From: Bacillota bacterium
GTDB taxonomy: Bacteria; Bacillota; Limnochordia; DTU087
DNA length: 64,000 nt
Assembly: GCA_012798695.1 (NCBI GenBank)
Contig: JAAZMR010000023.1
Coordinates: 30,749 to 94,748 of the forward strand
Direction of reading: 5' to 3'
The notes beneath the pieces were generated by a model that was given only the letters and a program-made list of their open reading frames with translations, searched no databases and was not told the origin of the DNA. Numbering within the stretch: the first letter of the stretch is position 1; every line of letters starts with the position of its first letter. The translations under genes were made by a program, and so were the position numbers. Positions 1 to 8,577 of the stretch are shown here, piece by piece.

Positions 1-66
1 CATACAAGCAACCATTCGGCTGGTAAAAGGAGTTCTGCAAGCATTTTAGTGGAGGGAGTGCTAATT

Positions 67-1059
67 GTGCAAGATATAGTCAAGGAATTGGTTGAGCTTT
101 ATGGCCCTACCGGCAGGGAAGAGCAGGTAGCTGAGTATATTGCCAAAATAATGCGGCCCTTAGTCGACGAAGTTTATACAGATGCACTAGGAAATTTAGT
201 TGCTGTTAAACGGGGCTCTGCCAATGCTGAGAAGATCATGTTGGCTGCCCATATGGATGAAGTCGGGGTGATTATTACTGACATAGATGATAACGGGTTT
301 CTGCGTTTTTCCAACATCGGCGGTGTTTCACCTTTTACCTTGATTGGTCAAAGAGTAAGGTTTGCTGATGGTACTATAGGGGTATTTGGACAGGAGAAGC
401 TCGACCAGATCAAGGATCTCAAATTCAGTAAAATGTTTATTGATATTGGAGCTTCATCACGGCAGGAAGCAGAAGCTAAGGTGAGTATCGGCGATGTAGC
501 CGTCTATCATCGGGAATTTACCCTACAGGGCCAGCGGGTGATTGCTAAGTCACTAGATAACCGCATCGGTTGTGCTGTTCTCATAGAGACAGCCCGACGG
601 CTACAAGCATCCCCCCATGAGCTCTACTTCGTTTTTACGTCTCAGGAAGAGGTAGGCCTTCGGGGTGCTCGCACTGCCGCCTATTCACTGAATCCCGACT
701 ATGGCATTGCGGTAGATGTGACAGGAACCGGAGACACTCCCGAGGCTCATCGCATGGCTGTATCTTTGGGAAAAGGGGCGGCCATTAAGGTTAAGGATAG
801 CTCAGTTATTAGTCATCCGATTGTGAAGGACTTGCTAGTCAAGACGGCTAAAGCCAATGGCATATCCTACCAAATGGAAGTATTGGAGCGAGGAGGTACT
901 GATGCTGGGTCTATCCATCTTACTCGCAGTGGTGTACCCACGGGTGCTGTCTCGATTCCATCTCGTTATATTCACAGCCCTTCAGAAATGGTGGACCTAG
1001 GGGATGTTGATAACTGTGTAAGGCTGTTGGTTGCGGTTCTAGAGGGCCCTTGGGCCTAG
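67..1059 (+). CDS. M42 family metallopeptidase (glutamyl aminopeptidase/endoglucanase-type)
   Basis: Cytoplasmic zinc or cobalt aminopeptidase of the M42 family, which trims peptides. Visible family motifs are the first metal-binding segment AAHMDEVG near residue 61, the bridging Asp in SLDNRIG, the catalytic Glu pair in SQEEVGLRG, AVDVTGTGDTPE, and the C-terminal ligand segment YIHSPSEM. The length (about 330 residues) is normal for the family. The ORF track opens at GTG 49, but GTG 67 is preferred because GGAGGG at 51-56 lies 10 nt upstream and would sit inside the longer version. No tight operon partner is seen, and the next gene starts 132 nt downstream. The exact substrate cannot be read from the sequence. 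Confidence 0.9.
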   Translation: MQDIVKELVELYGPTGREEQVAEYIAKIMRPLVDEVYTDALGNLVAVKRGSANAEKIMLAAHMDEVGVIITDIDDNGFLRFSNIGGVSPFTLIGQRVRFADGTIGVFGQEKLDQIKDLKFSKMFIDIGASSRQEAEAKVSIGDVAVYHREFTLQGQRVIAKSLDNRIGCAVLIETARRLQASPHELYFVFTSQEEVGLRGARTAAYSLNPDYGIAVDVTGTGDTPEAHRMAVSLGKGAAIKVKDSSVISHPIVKDLLVKTAKANGISYQMEVLERGGTDAGSIHLTRSGVPTGAVSIPSRYIHSPSEMVDLGDVDNCVRLLVAVLEGPWA

Positions 1060-1191
1060 ATTTGCCGAAGGCATGGCAAAGTGTAATATTGGGAATACGG
1101 CTCTTGGCAGGACCCGAAGCTCTCTTGTGGAAGGTTGTACTTGGGAGACAGGTAGGATCAACCGCAACCCACGGAAAAGGGGGTATCGTAA

Positions 1192-1917
1192 ATGCACAAT
1201 CAAGGATTTGCTTGTATGATTGTGGTTATTGCGTTGGCGCTGCTATCGCTAAGTTTCACGGAAGTGGGTTTTGCTCAGGAAATTCGCCAGATCCATGTCC
1301 GAGGCTACGGCAGCATGAGCGTGGAGCCGGATTTGGCCTATGTAAGCCTTGGTGTGGAAACTCAAGCACTAGAGGCCGAAGAGGCTCAGACCAAGAATGC
1401 GATTAATATGCGCAACATCTTGGCAGTCTTGGGCGAACAGGGTATCAAGAGTCAGAATATAGAAACCAGCTATTTTAATGTATATCCGATTTACCGTTAC
1501 AATGAGGAGAAGGGTAATCAGTTGACTGGCTATAGGGTCAGCAACAGTATCTCGATTAGGTTAGAGGATCTATCCAAGGTCGGGGAAGTCATAGATAGTG
1601 CCATCAAAGCCGGTGCTACCAACGTCAACACAGTACGTTTCACATTGGCAGATGAAGGGCCCTGGCTAGACAAGGCACTAGCATTAGCGGTGGAAGATGG
1701 ACGCCGAAGAGCTGAAGTCATGGCAACAGCCGCAGGAGAAAAACTTGGTCTCGTCATGATGATGCGTGATCCCAGTACTAGTTCTACGCCATATTATGCC
1801 GGGAACGAAATGGCGCTCAAGGCGACAGCCATGGCCGACCGGGGCGTTCCTACTCCGATCCAACCTGGGAAATTGGAGATCACAGCCGCCGTAGAAATGG
1901 TTTTTGCCTTGGAATAA
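1192..1917 (+). CDS. SIMPL-domain (DUF541) secreted protein
   Basis: Predicted exported protein of the SIMPL/DUF541 family. The N-terminus has a hydrophobic signal segment (IVVIALALLSLSF) ending near FAQE, so the mature part begins around residue 29. The family start signature follows (IHVRGYGSMSVEPDLAYVSLGV), then the helix and strand pattern with YRVSNSISIRL in the middle and a C-terminal EITAAVEMVFALE strand. Length 241 is typical. ATG 1192 follows GGGGG with normal spacing. The molecular role of the family in bacteria is poorly defined; periplasmic or surface roles have been suggested. The ORF at 1050-1406 in another frame is a shadow. Confidence 0.85.
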   Translation: MHNQGFACMIVVIALALLSLSFTEVGFAQEIRQIHVRGYGSMSVEPDLAYVSLGVETQALEAEEAQTKNAINMRNILAVLGEQGIKSQNIETSYFNVYPIYRYNEEKGNQLTGYRVSNSISIRLEDLSKVGEVIDSAIKAGATNVNTVRFTLADEGPWLDKALALAVEDGRRRAEVMATAAGEKLGLVMMMRDPSTSSTPYYAGNEMALKATAMADRGVPTPIQPGKLEITAAVEMVFALE

Positions 1918-1944
1918 CCCACGATAGAAACTGAAGACCATTCC

Positions 1945-1966
1945 GAGGGAGGCAACTGCCTCCCTC
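1945..1966 (+). terminator. perfect 9-bp hairpin after SIMPL gene
   Basis: GAGGGAGGC and GCCTCCCTC pair perfectly around a 4-nt AACT loop, 28 nt after the SIMPL stop codon. No T-tract follows, so it is only a terminator candidate; it could also protect the 3' end of the mRNA. Confidence 0.5.
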
Positions 1967-2065
1967 AGGTTCCTGCCCCAGTCTTTTCACGCATATCTAG
2001 CCTCAAAGCACTGAGCGTTTATGTTCAAGAAAGGCTCCAATCAGTCAACCGACAAAAGCGGGTTC

Positions 2066-2092
2066 CAGGGTATAGCCCTGCGGCATACCCTG
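2066..2092 (+). promoter_or_regulatory. hairpin in leader of serine acetyltransferase gene
   Basis: CAGGGTAT and ATACCCTG form an 8-bp perfect stem that continues inward through GCC/GGC after a single bulged A, capped by CTGC. It lies 66 nt before the cysE start. No run of T follows and I see no T-box motif, so its role (upstream terminator or leader element) is unclear. Confidence 0.4.
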
Positions 2093-2157
2093 AAGTATTA
2101 TACATGGTGAGGAAATACGAGTCAGCTTTCTAACCTACCGCAGGGGAGTGGGAATCT

Positions 2158-3096
2158 TTGGCACAAGATGAATCTATCCAACATAGTCTCAGTCCAATAG
2201 TGAAGCAATTGGCCACTGTGGCCGGAGCTTTGGGATACACAAATGAGAGTGGTGACAAGACTGTTCCCAAGCCGGAGAATGTAGTAGACTTACTGCAGGA
2301 TCTGCGCAGCATTCTCTTCCCAGGGTACTTTAAGCCGTCACGTAATGGCTATGATGTCGTATGTATGCTAGAGCATCTAGGAGTAGTCTACTGGCGTTTG
2401 GCAGGGCAGATCCACAATGCTCTGCACAGCACCTGCTCCCATGTATGTGATTCTACCGCGATTGCCTGTCCGGTGATGGAGAAAAGCTGCCATCTCTCGA
2501 TGGAGTATCTCCAGCGTTTGCCGAATATACAAGCCCAACTGCAGAAGGATGTACAAGCCGCCTATGATGGCGATCCCGCTGCCACTAATCTTGAGGAGAT
2601 CATTTTGTCCTATCCAGGGATTTATGCCATTACAGTGCATAGGCTCGCTCATGAGTTCTACAAGATGGGGCTCATCTTAATTGCCCGGATTATGAGTGAA
2701 CATGCGCATAGCTCCACGGGCATAGATATTCACCCAGGCGCGCAGATCGGAGAGAGCTTCTTCATTGATCATGGCACAGGTGTCGTCATTGGCGAAACCT
2801 GTGTGATTGGAAATAATGTTAAGCTCTATCAAGGGGTTACTTTGGGGGCATTGAGCTTTCCCAAAGATGAAAAGGGTAAACTGATCCGCGGCAATCGGCG
2901 CCACCCCACAATCGAAGATGATGTGACTATCTACGCGGGAGCAACTATCCTCGGGGGAGATACTGTCATTGAGCAAGGCTCAGTGATCGGTGGTAATGTA
3001 TGGCTGACGGAGGGTGTGCCACCTTTCAGCAAAGTAACGAATCGTGCCCAGGTCGAAACGCGCATACAGCATTATCGGACAGATAGAGAAGGATGA
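2158..3096 (+). CDS. cysE: serine O-acetyltransferase
   Basis: Makes O-acetylserine from serine and acetyl-CoA, the first step of cysteine synthesis. The C-terminal half is a left-handed beta-helix with hexapeptide repeats (HPGAQIGESFFIDHGTGVVI, then IGNNVKLYQGVTLGA) and the conserved RHPTIEDDVTIYAGATILGG stretch. The His/Asp-containing active-site segment IDHGTGVVIGE is intact. At 312 residues it has the long N-terminal helical extension of the EpsC-like subfamily rather than the short Bacillus CysE form. The start is TTG 2158, preceded by GGGGAGTGGG. The stop overlaps the next gene's ATG (ATGA), so the two are translationally coupled. No cysK homologue is present in the window. Confidence 0.88.
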   Translation: MAQDESIQHSLSPIVKQLATVAGALGYTNESGDKTVPKPENVVDLLQDLRSILFPGYFKPSRNGYDVVCMLEHLGVVYWRLAGQIHNALHSTCSHVCDSTAIACPVMEKSCHLSMEYLQRLPNIQAQLQKDVQAAYDGDPAATNLEEIILSYPGIYAITVHRLAHEFYKMGLILIARIMSEHAHSSTGIDIHPGAQIGESFFIDHGTGVVIGETCVIGNNVKLYQGVTLGALSFPKDEKGKLIRGNRRHPTIEDDVTIYAGATILGGDTVIEQGSVIGGNVWLTEGVPPFSKVTNRAQVETRIQHYRTDREG

Positions 3097-4949
3097 ATAG
3101 CGTGAGATCAGATCAGCAGCCGAAATTGACTACAATTGCACTAGCCAGCCTCAATGCGAAGTTTATCCACTCCAATCTGGCCCTCGATTATCTGCGGGCC
3201 TATTGTGAGGAACAGCAGTTGCCAATATCATTTGAGCTCTTGGAGTTTCACATTAACCAGCCGGTTGATTACATTGTTGGCGAGATTCTCTCTCTGGACA
3301 TAGGTATAATCGGGTTTTCCTGCTATATCTGGAACATAAACGAGACTCTACATGTGATTTCCAGATTAAAACTGGCTAAACCAGACTTGATCGTGATCAT
3401 TGGAGGGCCCGAGGTTTCCTATGATACAGAAACACTGATGGAAAAGCATCCGGAAGTGGATTATTGCATAACCGGTGAAGGAGAAAAGAGCTTTGCAGCT
3501 TTGCTTGCCCACCTGTTATCAAAGGGGAAGGTTGAAGACGCTTCCAGCGGGAAGGTGGTTGGGCGGATCATTTCGGGTGAACCAGTTGATCTTGACCAGC
3601 TGCCGTCTCCCTATCCTGTGAACCTCGAAGCCAGGTATTGCAATAAGTTGGTATACCTTGAGACCTCGCGGGGCTGCCCTTTTGCCTGTCAGTATTGCCT
3701 ATCGGCCAATACCCGAGGGGTAAGGTATTTCCCTTGGGAAAGGGTGAAAGGCGAATTACTCAAGCTCATGGATGCTGGCTTTCCCCAGATCAAGTTAATT
3801 GATCGCACCTTTAACGCTAATCCCGCCTGGGCTCTGAGGATTTTTGATTTCTTGGTCAAGGAGAACACACGCAGGGGAGCTTTTGAGGGTACCCAGCCAC
3901 CTACGGTCTTTCATTTCGAAATCAGTGCCGATATCTTGACTGAAGAGTTGTTGGCATACCTGAGCAGTGTACCACCGGGATTATTTCAATTTGAGATTGG
4001 GATACAGTCTACCACCCCAGCAGTGCTCGAGGCAGTAGGTAGGAAAAGTGAATGGCAGGCGCTGGCCCAAACCATAAAACGGTTAGCGGAGCAGGGGAAC
4101 ATTCATTTACATCTAGATCTGATCGCTGGTCTACCTGAGGAAACTTATGAGAGTTTTCGACAGTCCTTTGATGATGTATACGGGTTAGGTGGCCATCGAA
4201 TACAACTAGGGTTCCTAAAGCTGCTGAAGGGATCAGGTTTGCGGCTGAGGAGCAAGGAGCTGGGACTGGTCTTTGATCCCCATGCCCCCTATGAGATAAT
4301 CTGTACACCAACCATGAGTGCCATAGATTTGGTTCGCCTCAAGGAGATAGAGAGTCTCCTGGAGCAGTACCACAACAGTCACCGCTTTAGCCTGACCCTA
4401 GCGCTCTTATGCCATGAGCTATATACATCACCCTTTCGATTTTTTGAGGATTTTGCCGCCTATTTTCGAGAGCGAGGATTGCATCGAGTATCCCACAGCC
4501 AGTTAGCCCTTTATGATATCTTGTATCGATACTTGCGGGAACGCCATCCAAGCATTGTGCCCGTAGCGGAGGAGACTATGAAGTTTGATTTTCTACGCAC
4601 AGAACCCCATCGCCCCTTGCGTACTTGGATGCCGGACAAGCTAGGCAAGGCTCATAAGCATCTACGACGGAAATTGCAGCAAGATGTCGATCTGTTAAGT
4701 AAGCTGCATTCAGATACAGCTGCTCTCAGTCCCCGAGATTTCGCTCAACAGATACGTATCGGCAAGTTTTCGTTGGAGTTCATCAAATTGCTGGTTCAAG
4801 GATATTCATCAAGAGACTTGCTTTGTACTACGCCTGTAGAGCTAGAGAGCGTTACTACGAATCATGGTTATATCATCTTTGATCACCATTGGCCCGACCC
4901 CTGGACTCGGGAGAGTGGGTATATCTTAGTCGTATCGGAGGATAGGTGA
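3093..4949 (+). CDS. B12-binding-domain radical SAM protein (DUF4080 type)
   Basis: Radical SAM enzyme with an N-terminal cobalamin-binding-like Rossmann domain (FSCYIWNINETLHV and IVIIGGPEVSYD at about 75-110) followed by the radical SAM core. The [4Fe-4S] ligands are in GCPFACQYCLSAN (CxxxCxxC) near residue 200. The C-terminal 200 residues match the layout of the DUF4080 tail found in anaerobic Bacillota. It overlaps cysE by 4 nt and is followed 7 nt later by dnaE. The cobalamin domain lacks an obvious DxHxxG motif, so B12 binding is uncertain. The reaction is unknown; the family contains methyltransferases and ring-forming enzymes. Confidence 0.8.
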   Translation: MNSVRSDQQPKLTTIALASLNAKFIHSNLALDYLRAYCEEQQLPISFELLEFHINQPVDYIVGEILSLDIGIIGFSCYIWNINETLHVISRLKLAKPDLIVIIGGPEVSYDTETLMEKHPEVDYCITGEGEKSFAALLAHLLSKGKVEDASSGKVVGRIISGEPVDLDQLPSPYPVNLEARYCNKLVYLETSRGCPFACQYCLSANTRGVRYFPWERVKGELLKLMDAGFPQIKLIDRTFNANPAWALRIFDFLVKENTRRGAFEGTQPPTVFHFEISADILTEELLAYLSSVPPGLFQFEIGIQSTTPAVLEAVGRKSEWQALAQTIKRLAEQGNIHLHLDLIAGLPEETYESFRQSFDDVYGLGGHRIQLGFLKLLKGSGLRLRSKELGLVFDPHAPYEIICTPTMSAIDLVRLKEIESLLEQYHNSHRFSLTLALLCHELYTSPFRFFEDFAAYFRERGLHRVSHSQLALYDILYRYLRERHPSIVPVAEETMKFDFLRTEPHRPLRTWMPDKLGKAHKHLRRKLQQDVDLLSKLHSDTAALSPRDFAQQIRIGKFSLEFIKLLVQGYSSRDLLCTTPVELESVTTNHGYIIFDHHWPDPWTRESGYILVVSEDR

Positions 4950-4956
4950 TTGCTTC

Positions 4957-7900
4957 GTGTTTGTGCATCTACATGGTCATACCTACTGGTCTTTGCTAGA
5001 TGGAGCTGCACCACCCAAGGAGCTCTTTAGGCGGGCTGCCGCCTTGGGTATGCCGGGTATTGCCGTTACAGACCACGGAGCAATGTATGGGACCGCAGAA
5101 TGCTATCTTATGGCCCAGAAAATAGCGAGGGAGACCGGCAAACAGTTTCGCTTCATTCCCGGCCTAGAGGCCTATGTTGCACCTCGGAGTCGTTTCGACA
5201 AAGAAAAAAGCCAGGGTGATGATGCTAACTGGCATTTGGTGTTATGGGCTCTGGACAATACCGGGCTATCCATCCTTTATCGGTTGGTTACCCATTCAGA
5301 GATGTACTATAAGCCTCGGATCGATAAAGACCTATTGGCTGAGTTGGTTGAGGAATGCGGACAAGGTCACATTGCCGCAAGTTCCGCCTGTCTTGCCTCA
5401 GAGATTAGTTCACATCTTTTGCAGGGTAACTACGCAGGAGCGCGAGAGGCGGCTGGCCAATACCGAGAAATCCTAGGTGAAGGCAATTTCTTTCTGGAGC
5501 TACAAGACCACGGTTTTGAAGAGCAAAGACAGGTTAACCGAGGATTGCTGGGACTCCACAAGGACATCGGCTTGCCGCTGATCGCTACGAATGATTACCA
5601 CTATGTAGAGCCAGAGCATGCTTTCTTGCATGATGTCGTTGTCTGTATTCAAACAGGCAAACAGCTGTCTGATCAAGAACGCCTACGTTTTCAGAGCAGC
5701 CAAGCATATCTCAAGAGCCCGCAGGAGATGCTGGAACTATTTCCCGATCAAAGACAAGCTCTCTTCAATACTATAGAGATCATGGAACGATGCCGAGTAG
5801 AACTCGATTTTGATACAGTCCACTTACCTCACTTTGAGCTGCCGGAGGGATTTGCCGGTGCCGATGATTATCTGAGGACCCTAGCTTATCAAGGGGCTGC
5901 GCGACGCTTTGGCGAAATCAGTCAAACAGTTAGAGATCGGCTAGACTATGAATTAGAAGTAATTGGGGAGATGGGTTACTCTGACTACTTCTTGATTGTG
6001 TGGGATTTTGTCCGCTTCGCTCGGAACCAAGGTATTGCCGTGGGCCCAGGCCGGGGAAGCGCTGCTGGCTCACTAGTTGCTTATTGCCTGAGAATCACCA
6101 ACATCGATCCACTCCGCTATGGTCTGCTCTTTGAACGTTTCCTAAATCCGGCCAGAGTGACCTTACCGGATGTGGATATGGATTTTTGCTATCATCGTCG
6201 TAATGAAGTGATTGAATATGTTGTACAGAAATACGGTGCAGATCGAACGGCTCAGATTATTACCTTCGGGACGCTAAAGGCGCGAGCTGCCGTCCGTGAT
6301 GTAGCGCGGGTAATGGGAATGCCTCTGCGAAAAACGGATGCTATTGCTAAGGCTATACCGTTTGGGGAGTCACTATCTAGTGCATTAGCAACAACAGCGG
6401 AACTCAAGAATGCCTATGAGCAGGACGCCGAATCAAGAAAAGTTCTTGAAACGGCGCAGTTTCTTGAAGGTTTCCCCCGACATGCATCCACACATGCCGC
6501 AGGGGTGGTCATTGCTCCCAGACCCTTGGAACTCGATATGCCTTTAGGTCGACCGGAAAGTGATAAGGTAGTCACACCCTTCGTTACTCAGTATCCGATG
6601 GGCGTTCTGGAAGAAATGAAGTTCCTCAAAGTCGATTTCCTGGCTCTACGCAATCTCTCCGTGATCCAGACAACGGTCAATTGGGTGCAAAAACTCCGAG
6701 GCCTGAGGCTTGATATGGACACACTCCCTATAGATGATGAGGTCACCTACAGGAACATCTTTCATGCCGGACTGACTGGTGGGATCTTCCAGTTTGAATC
6801 AGAGGGAATGCGGCGACTTCTCCAGGAATTTCAACCAGAAAGCCTGGATCACTTGACCCTGCTGAATGCCATGTACCGGCCCGGTCCCATGCAATATATT
6901 CCCGCCGTGATTCGGAGAAGAAAGGGGCAGGAAGCCATCACATGGCCTCATCCTGACCTTGAGGAGTTACTGAAGGAAACCTATGGGATCATGGCCTACC
7001 AGGAACAGGTAATGGCAGTTGCACATCATTTCGCCGGTTTCTCGCTGGGAGAAGCCGATCTCTTACGGCGAGCTATGGGGAAAAAGAAGCAAGAAATCAT
7101 CGATGATGAGCGTGAGAAATTCATCCAGGGAGCCGTATCCCGTGGTTATTCGGACAAACTGGCTAGACAGATATATGATGACATTGAGAAGTTTGCTGGT
7201 TATGGGTTTAACAAGAGCCACGCCTGCGCGTATGCTCTGATAGCTTATCATACGGCTTACCTCAAGTGCCATCACCCAACGGAATTCATGGCAGCGTTGC
7301 TTACTAGTGTAATGGGTAGGGCAAAAAACGTGAAGCTGGGGGAGTATCTGGAAGAATGCCGAGACATGGGCATCAAAGTTGAATTGCCGGATATGAATAC
7401 CAGCCAAGTTACCTTTGTCCCCAATCCCAATGGAAGCATCAGTTTTGGACTCTCTGCCATCAAGAACGTGGGAGAAAGTGCAGCTGAAGCTATTGTGGCA
7501 AATAGAGACTCAGGCCCTTATCAATCACTCCTGGATCTATGCATCCGTACCCGTCTGAATAGGGATGCGTTGCTTAGCCTCATTCGGGTGGGAGCATTAG
7601 ATAATCTAGGTGAGTCACGAGCTCAGCTGGAGGCGATTCTGGATCAAGTAATGCAAATAGCGGCAGGCTACAGCCGCAGCCAACACCATGGCCAAGGCAG
7701 TCTGTTCGACTTGGTCGCCATGGATGCACAGGCCTTCACCTGGGAAGTCGACACAGACATAGCGGAATACGATGAACATAGGCGATTGCAATACGAAAGG
7801 GACTTAATCGGGGTCTATCTGTCAGGCCATCCCCTCGACCAGTACTCCAAGCAGCTGGCAGACTGGGGGGTGACGATTAGTCGAGACCTAGAACAAAAAC

Positions 7901-8577
7901 CACAAAACGAGAGAGTAACTGTAGCCGGAGTAATAGTGGATTGTCGGCGGGTCCTGACTCGACACAATGATGAGATGGCTTTCCTGACTGTCGAGGATCA
8001 GGCTGGCCCTATGGATATCATCATCTTCCCCCGGGTATACGAGGAATGTCATCAACTCTTGTCGGGGGAGTCTCTAACAGTTTTGCTCATAGAAGGTCGT
8101 AACGATTCGTCTGTGGAAGAGGTAGACGGTCTAGCCGACGATGAATTGTCTATGGGTGAGGATGAACAGCAGCCGGACAGGGAGTTTCAGGCAAAGATCA
8201 TTGCTTCTGCTTTATATACCATCGATGAGTGGCAACAGAAGATGAAAAGGGAGAAAGACACCAGGACTTCTGGAAAAAAGATGTCAGCTGAGCAAGCCTG
8301 GTCCAGGGATCCAATCATAATCCATGCTGATGGTTTGGGCGAGAGGCGATTGCTCGAGTTACGAAACCTGCTGCAGGAGTTTGCCGGGGGTATGCCGGTA
8401 ATCCTTTACTTCGCGGAGCCTTCCAAAACGTATCTCCGCTTAGATGAACGTTACTGGGTGGACCCGGCAAGGTTCGAGGAGCTCTGCGTACGGGTAGAGG
8501 TCCTGATGGGGAAGGGGCGAGTTCATCGCTCCCGGAAGCAGAGAGGAGAAACTGGATGCAGCTTGGATTGGGCATAG
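4957..8577 (+). CDS. dnaE: DNA polymerase III alpha subunit (DnaE type)
   Basis: Catalytic subunit of replicative C-family DNA polymerase. The N-terminal PHP domain begins FVHLHGHTYWSLLDGA. The palm carries GPGRGSAAGS and the catalytic Asp pair in LPDVDMDF (about residues 405-410). The fingers and tandem helix-hairpin-helix region include GFNKSHACAYALIAY, and a C-terminal OB-fold follows (VTVAGVIVDCRRV, near 990). Length 1206 is normal, and there is no Exo domain as in PolC. GTG 4957 gives the usual MFVHLH start. Its 3' end overlaps the following gene by 22 nt. In Bacillota, DnaE usually works beside PolC, which is not in this window. Confidence 0.95.
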   Translation: MFVHLHGHTYWSLLDGAAPPKELFRRAAALGMPGIAVTDHGAMYGTAECYLMAQKIARETGKQFRFIPGLEAYVAPRSRFDKEKSQGDDANWHLVLWALDNTGLSILYRLVTHSEMYYKPRIDKDLLAELVEECGQGHIAASSACLASEISSHLLQGNYAGAREAAGQYREILGEGNFFLELQDHGFEEQRQVNRGLLGLHKDIGLPLIATNDYHYVEPEHAFLHDVVVCIQTGKQLSDQERLRFQSSQAYLKSPQEMLELFPDQRQALFNTIEIMERCRVELDFDTVHLPHFELPEGFAGADDYLRTLAYQGAARRFGEISQTVRDRLDYELEVIGEMGYSDYFLIVWDFVRFARNQGIAVGPGRGSAAGSLVAYCLRITNIDPLRYGLLFERFLNPARVTLPDVDMDFCYHRRNEVIEYVVQKYGADRTAQIITFGTLKARAAVRDVARVMGMPLRKTDAIAKAIPFGESLSSALATTAELKNAYEQDAESRKVLETAQFLEGFPRHASTHAAGVVIAPRPLELDMPLGRPESDKVVTPFVTQYPMGVLEEMKFLKVDFLALRNLSVIQTTVNWVQKLRGLRLDMDTLPIDDEVTYRNIFHAGLTGGIFQFESEGMRRLLQEFQPESLDHLTLLNAMYRPGPMQYIPAVIRRRKGQEAITWPHPDLEELLKETYGIMAYQEQVMAVAHHFAGFSLGEADLLRRAMGKKKQEIIDDEREKFIQGAVSRGYSDKLARQIYDDIEKFAGYGFNKSHACAYALIAYHTAYLKCHHPTEFMAALLTSVMGRAKNVKLGEYLEECRDMGIKVELPDMNTSQVTFVPNPNGSISFGLSAIKNVGESAAEAIVANRDSGPYQSLLDLCIRTRLNRDALLSLIRVGALDNLGESRAQLEAILDQVMQIAAGYSRSQHHGQGSLFDLVAMDAQAFTWEVDTDIAEYDEHRRLQYERDLIGVYLSGHPLDQYSKQLADWGVTISRDLEQKPQNERVTVAGVIVDCRRVLTRHNDEMAFLTVEDQAGPMDIIIFPRVYEECHQLLSGESLTVLLIEGRNDSSVEEVDGLADDELSMGEDEQQPDREFQAKIIASALYTIDEWQQKMKREKDTRTSGKKMSAEQAWSRDPIIIHADGLGERRLLELRNLLQEFAGGMPVILYFAEPSKTYLRLDERYWVDPARFEELCVRVEVLMGKGRVHRSRKQRGETGCSLDWA

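Noticed and set aside
1050-1406. 118-aa plus ORF overlapping the SIMPL gene
   Set aside because: No ribosome site, Cys/Gly-rich random-looking protein, and it overlaps the well-supported SIMPL coding frame.
1967-2157. T-box leader before cysE
   Set aside because: The conserved AGGGTGGNACCGCG antiterminator sequence and a specifier-loop layout are not present.
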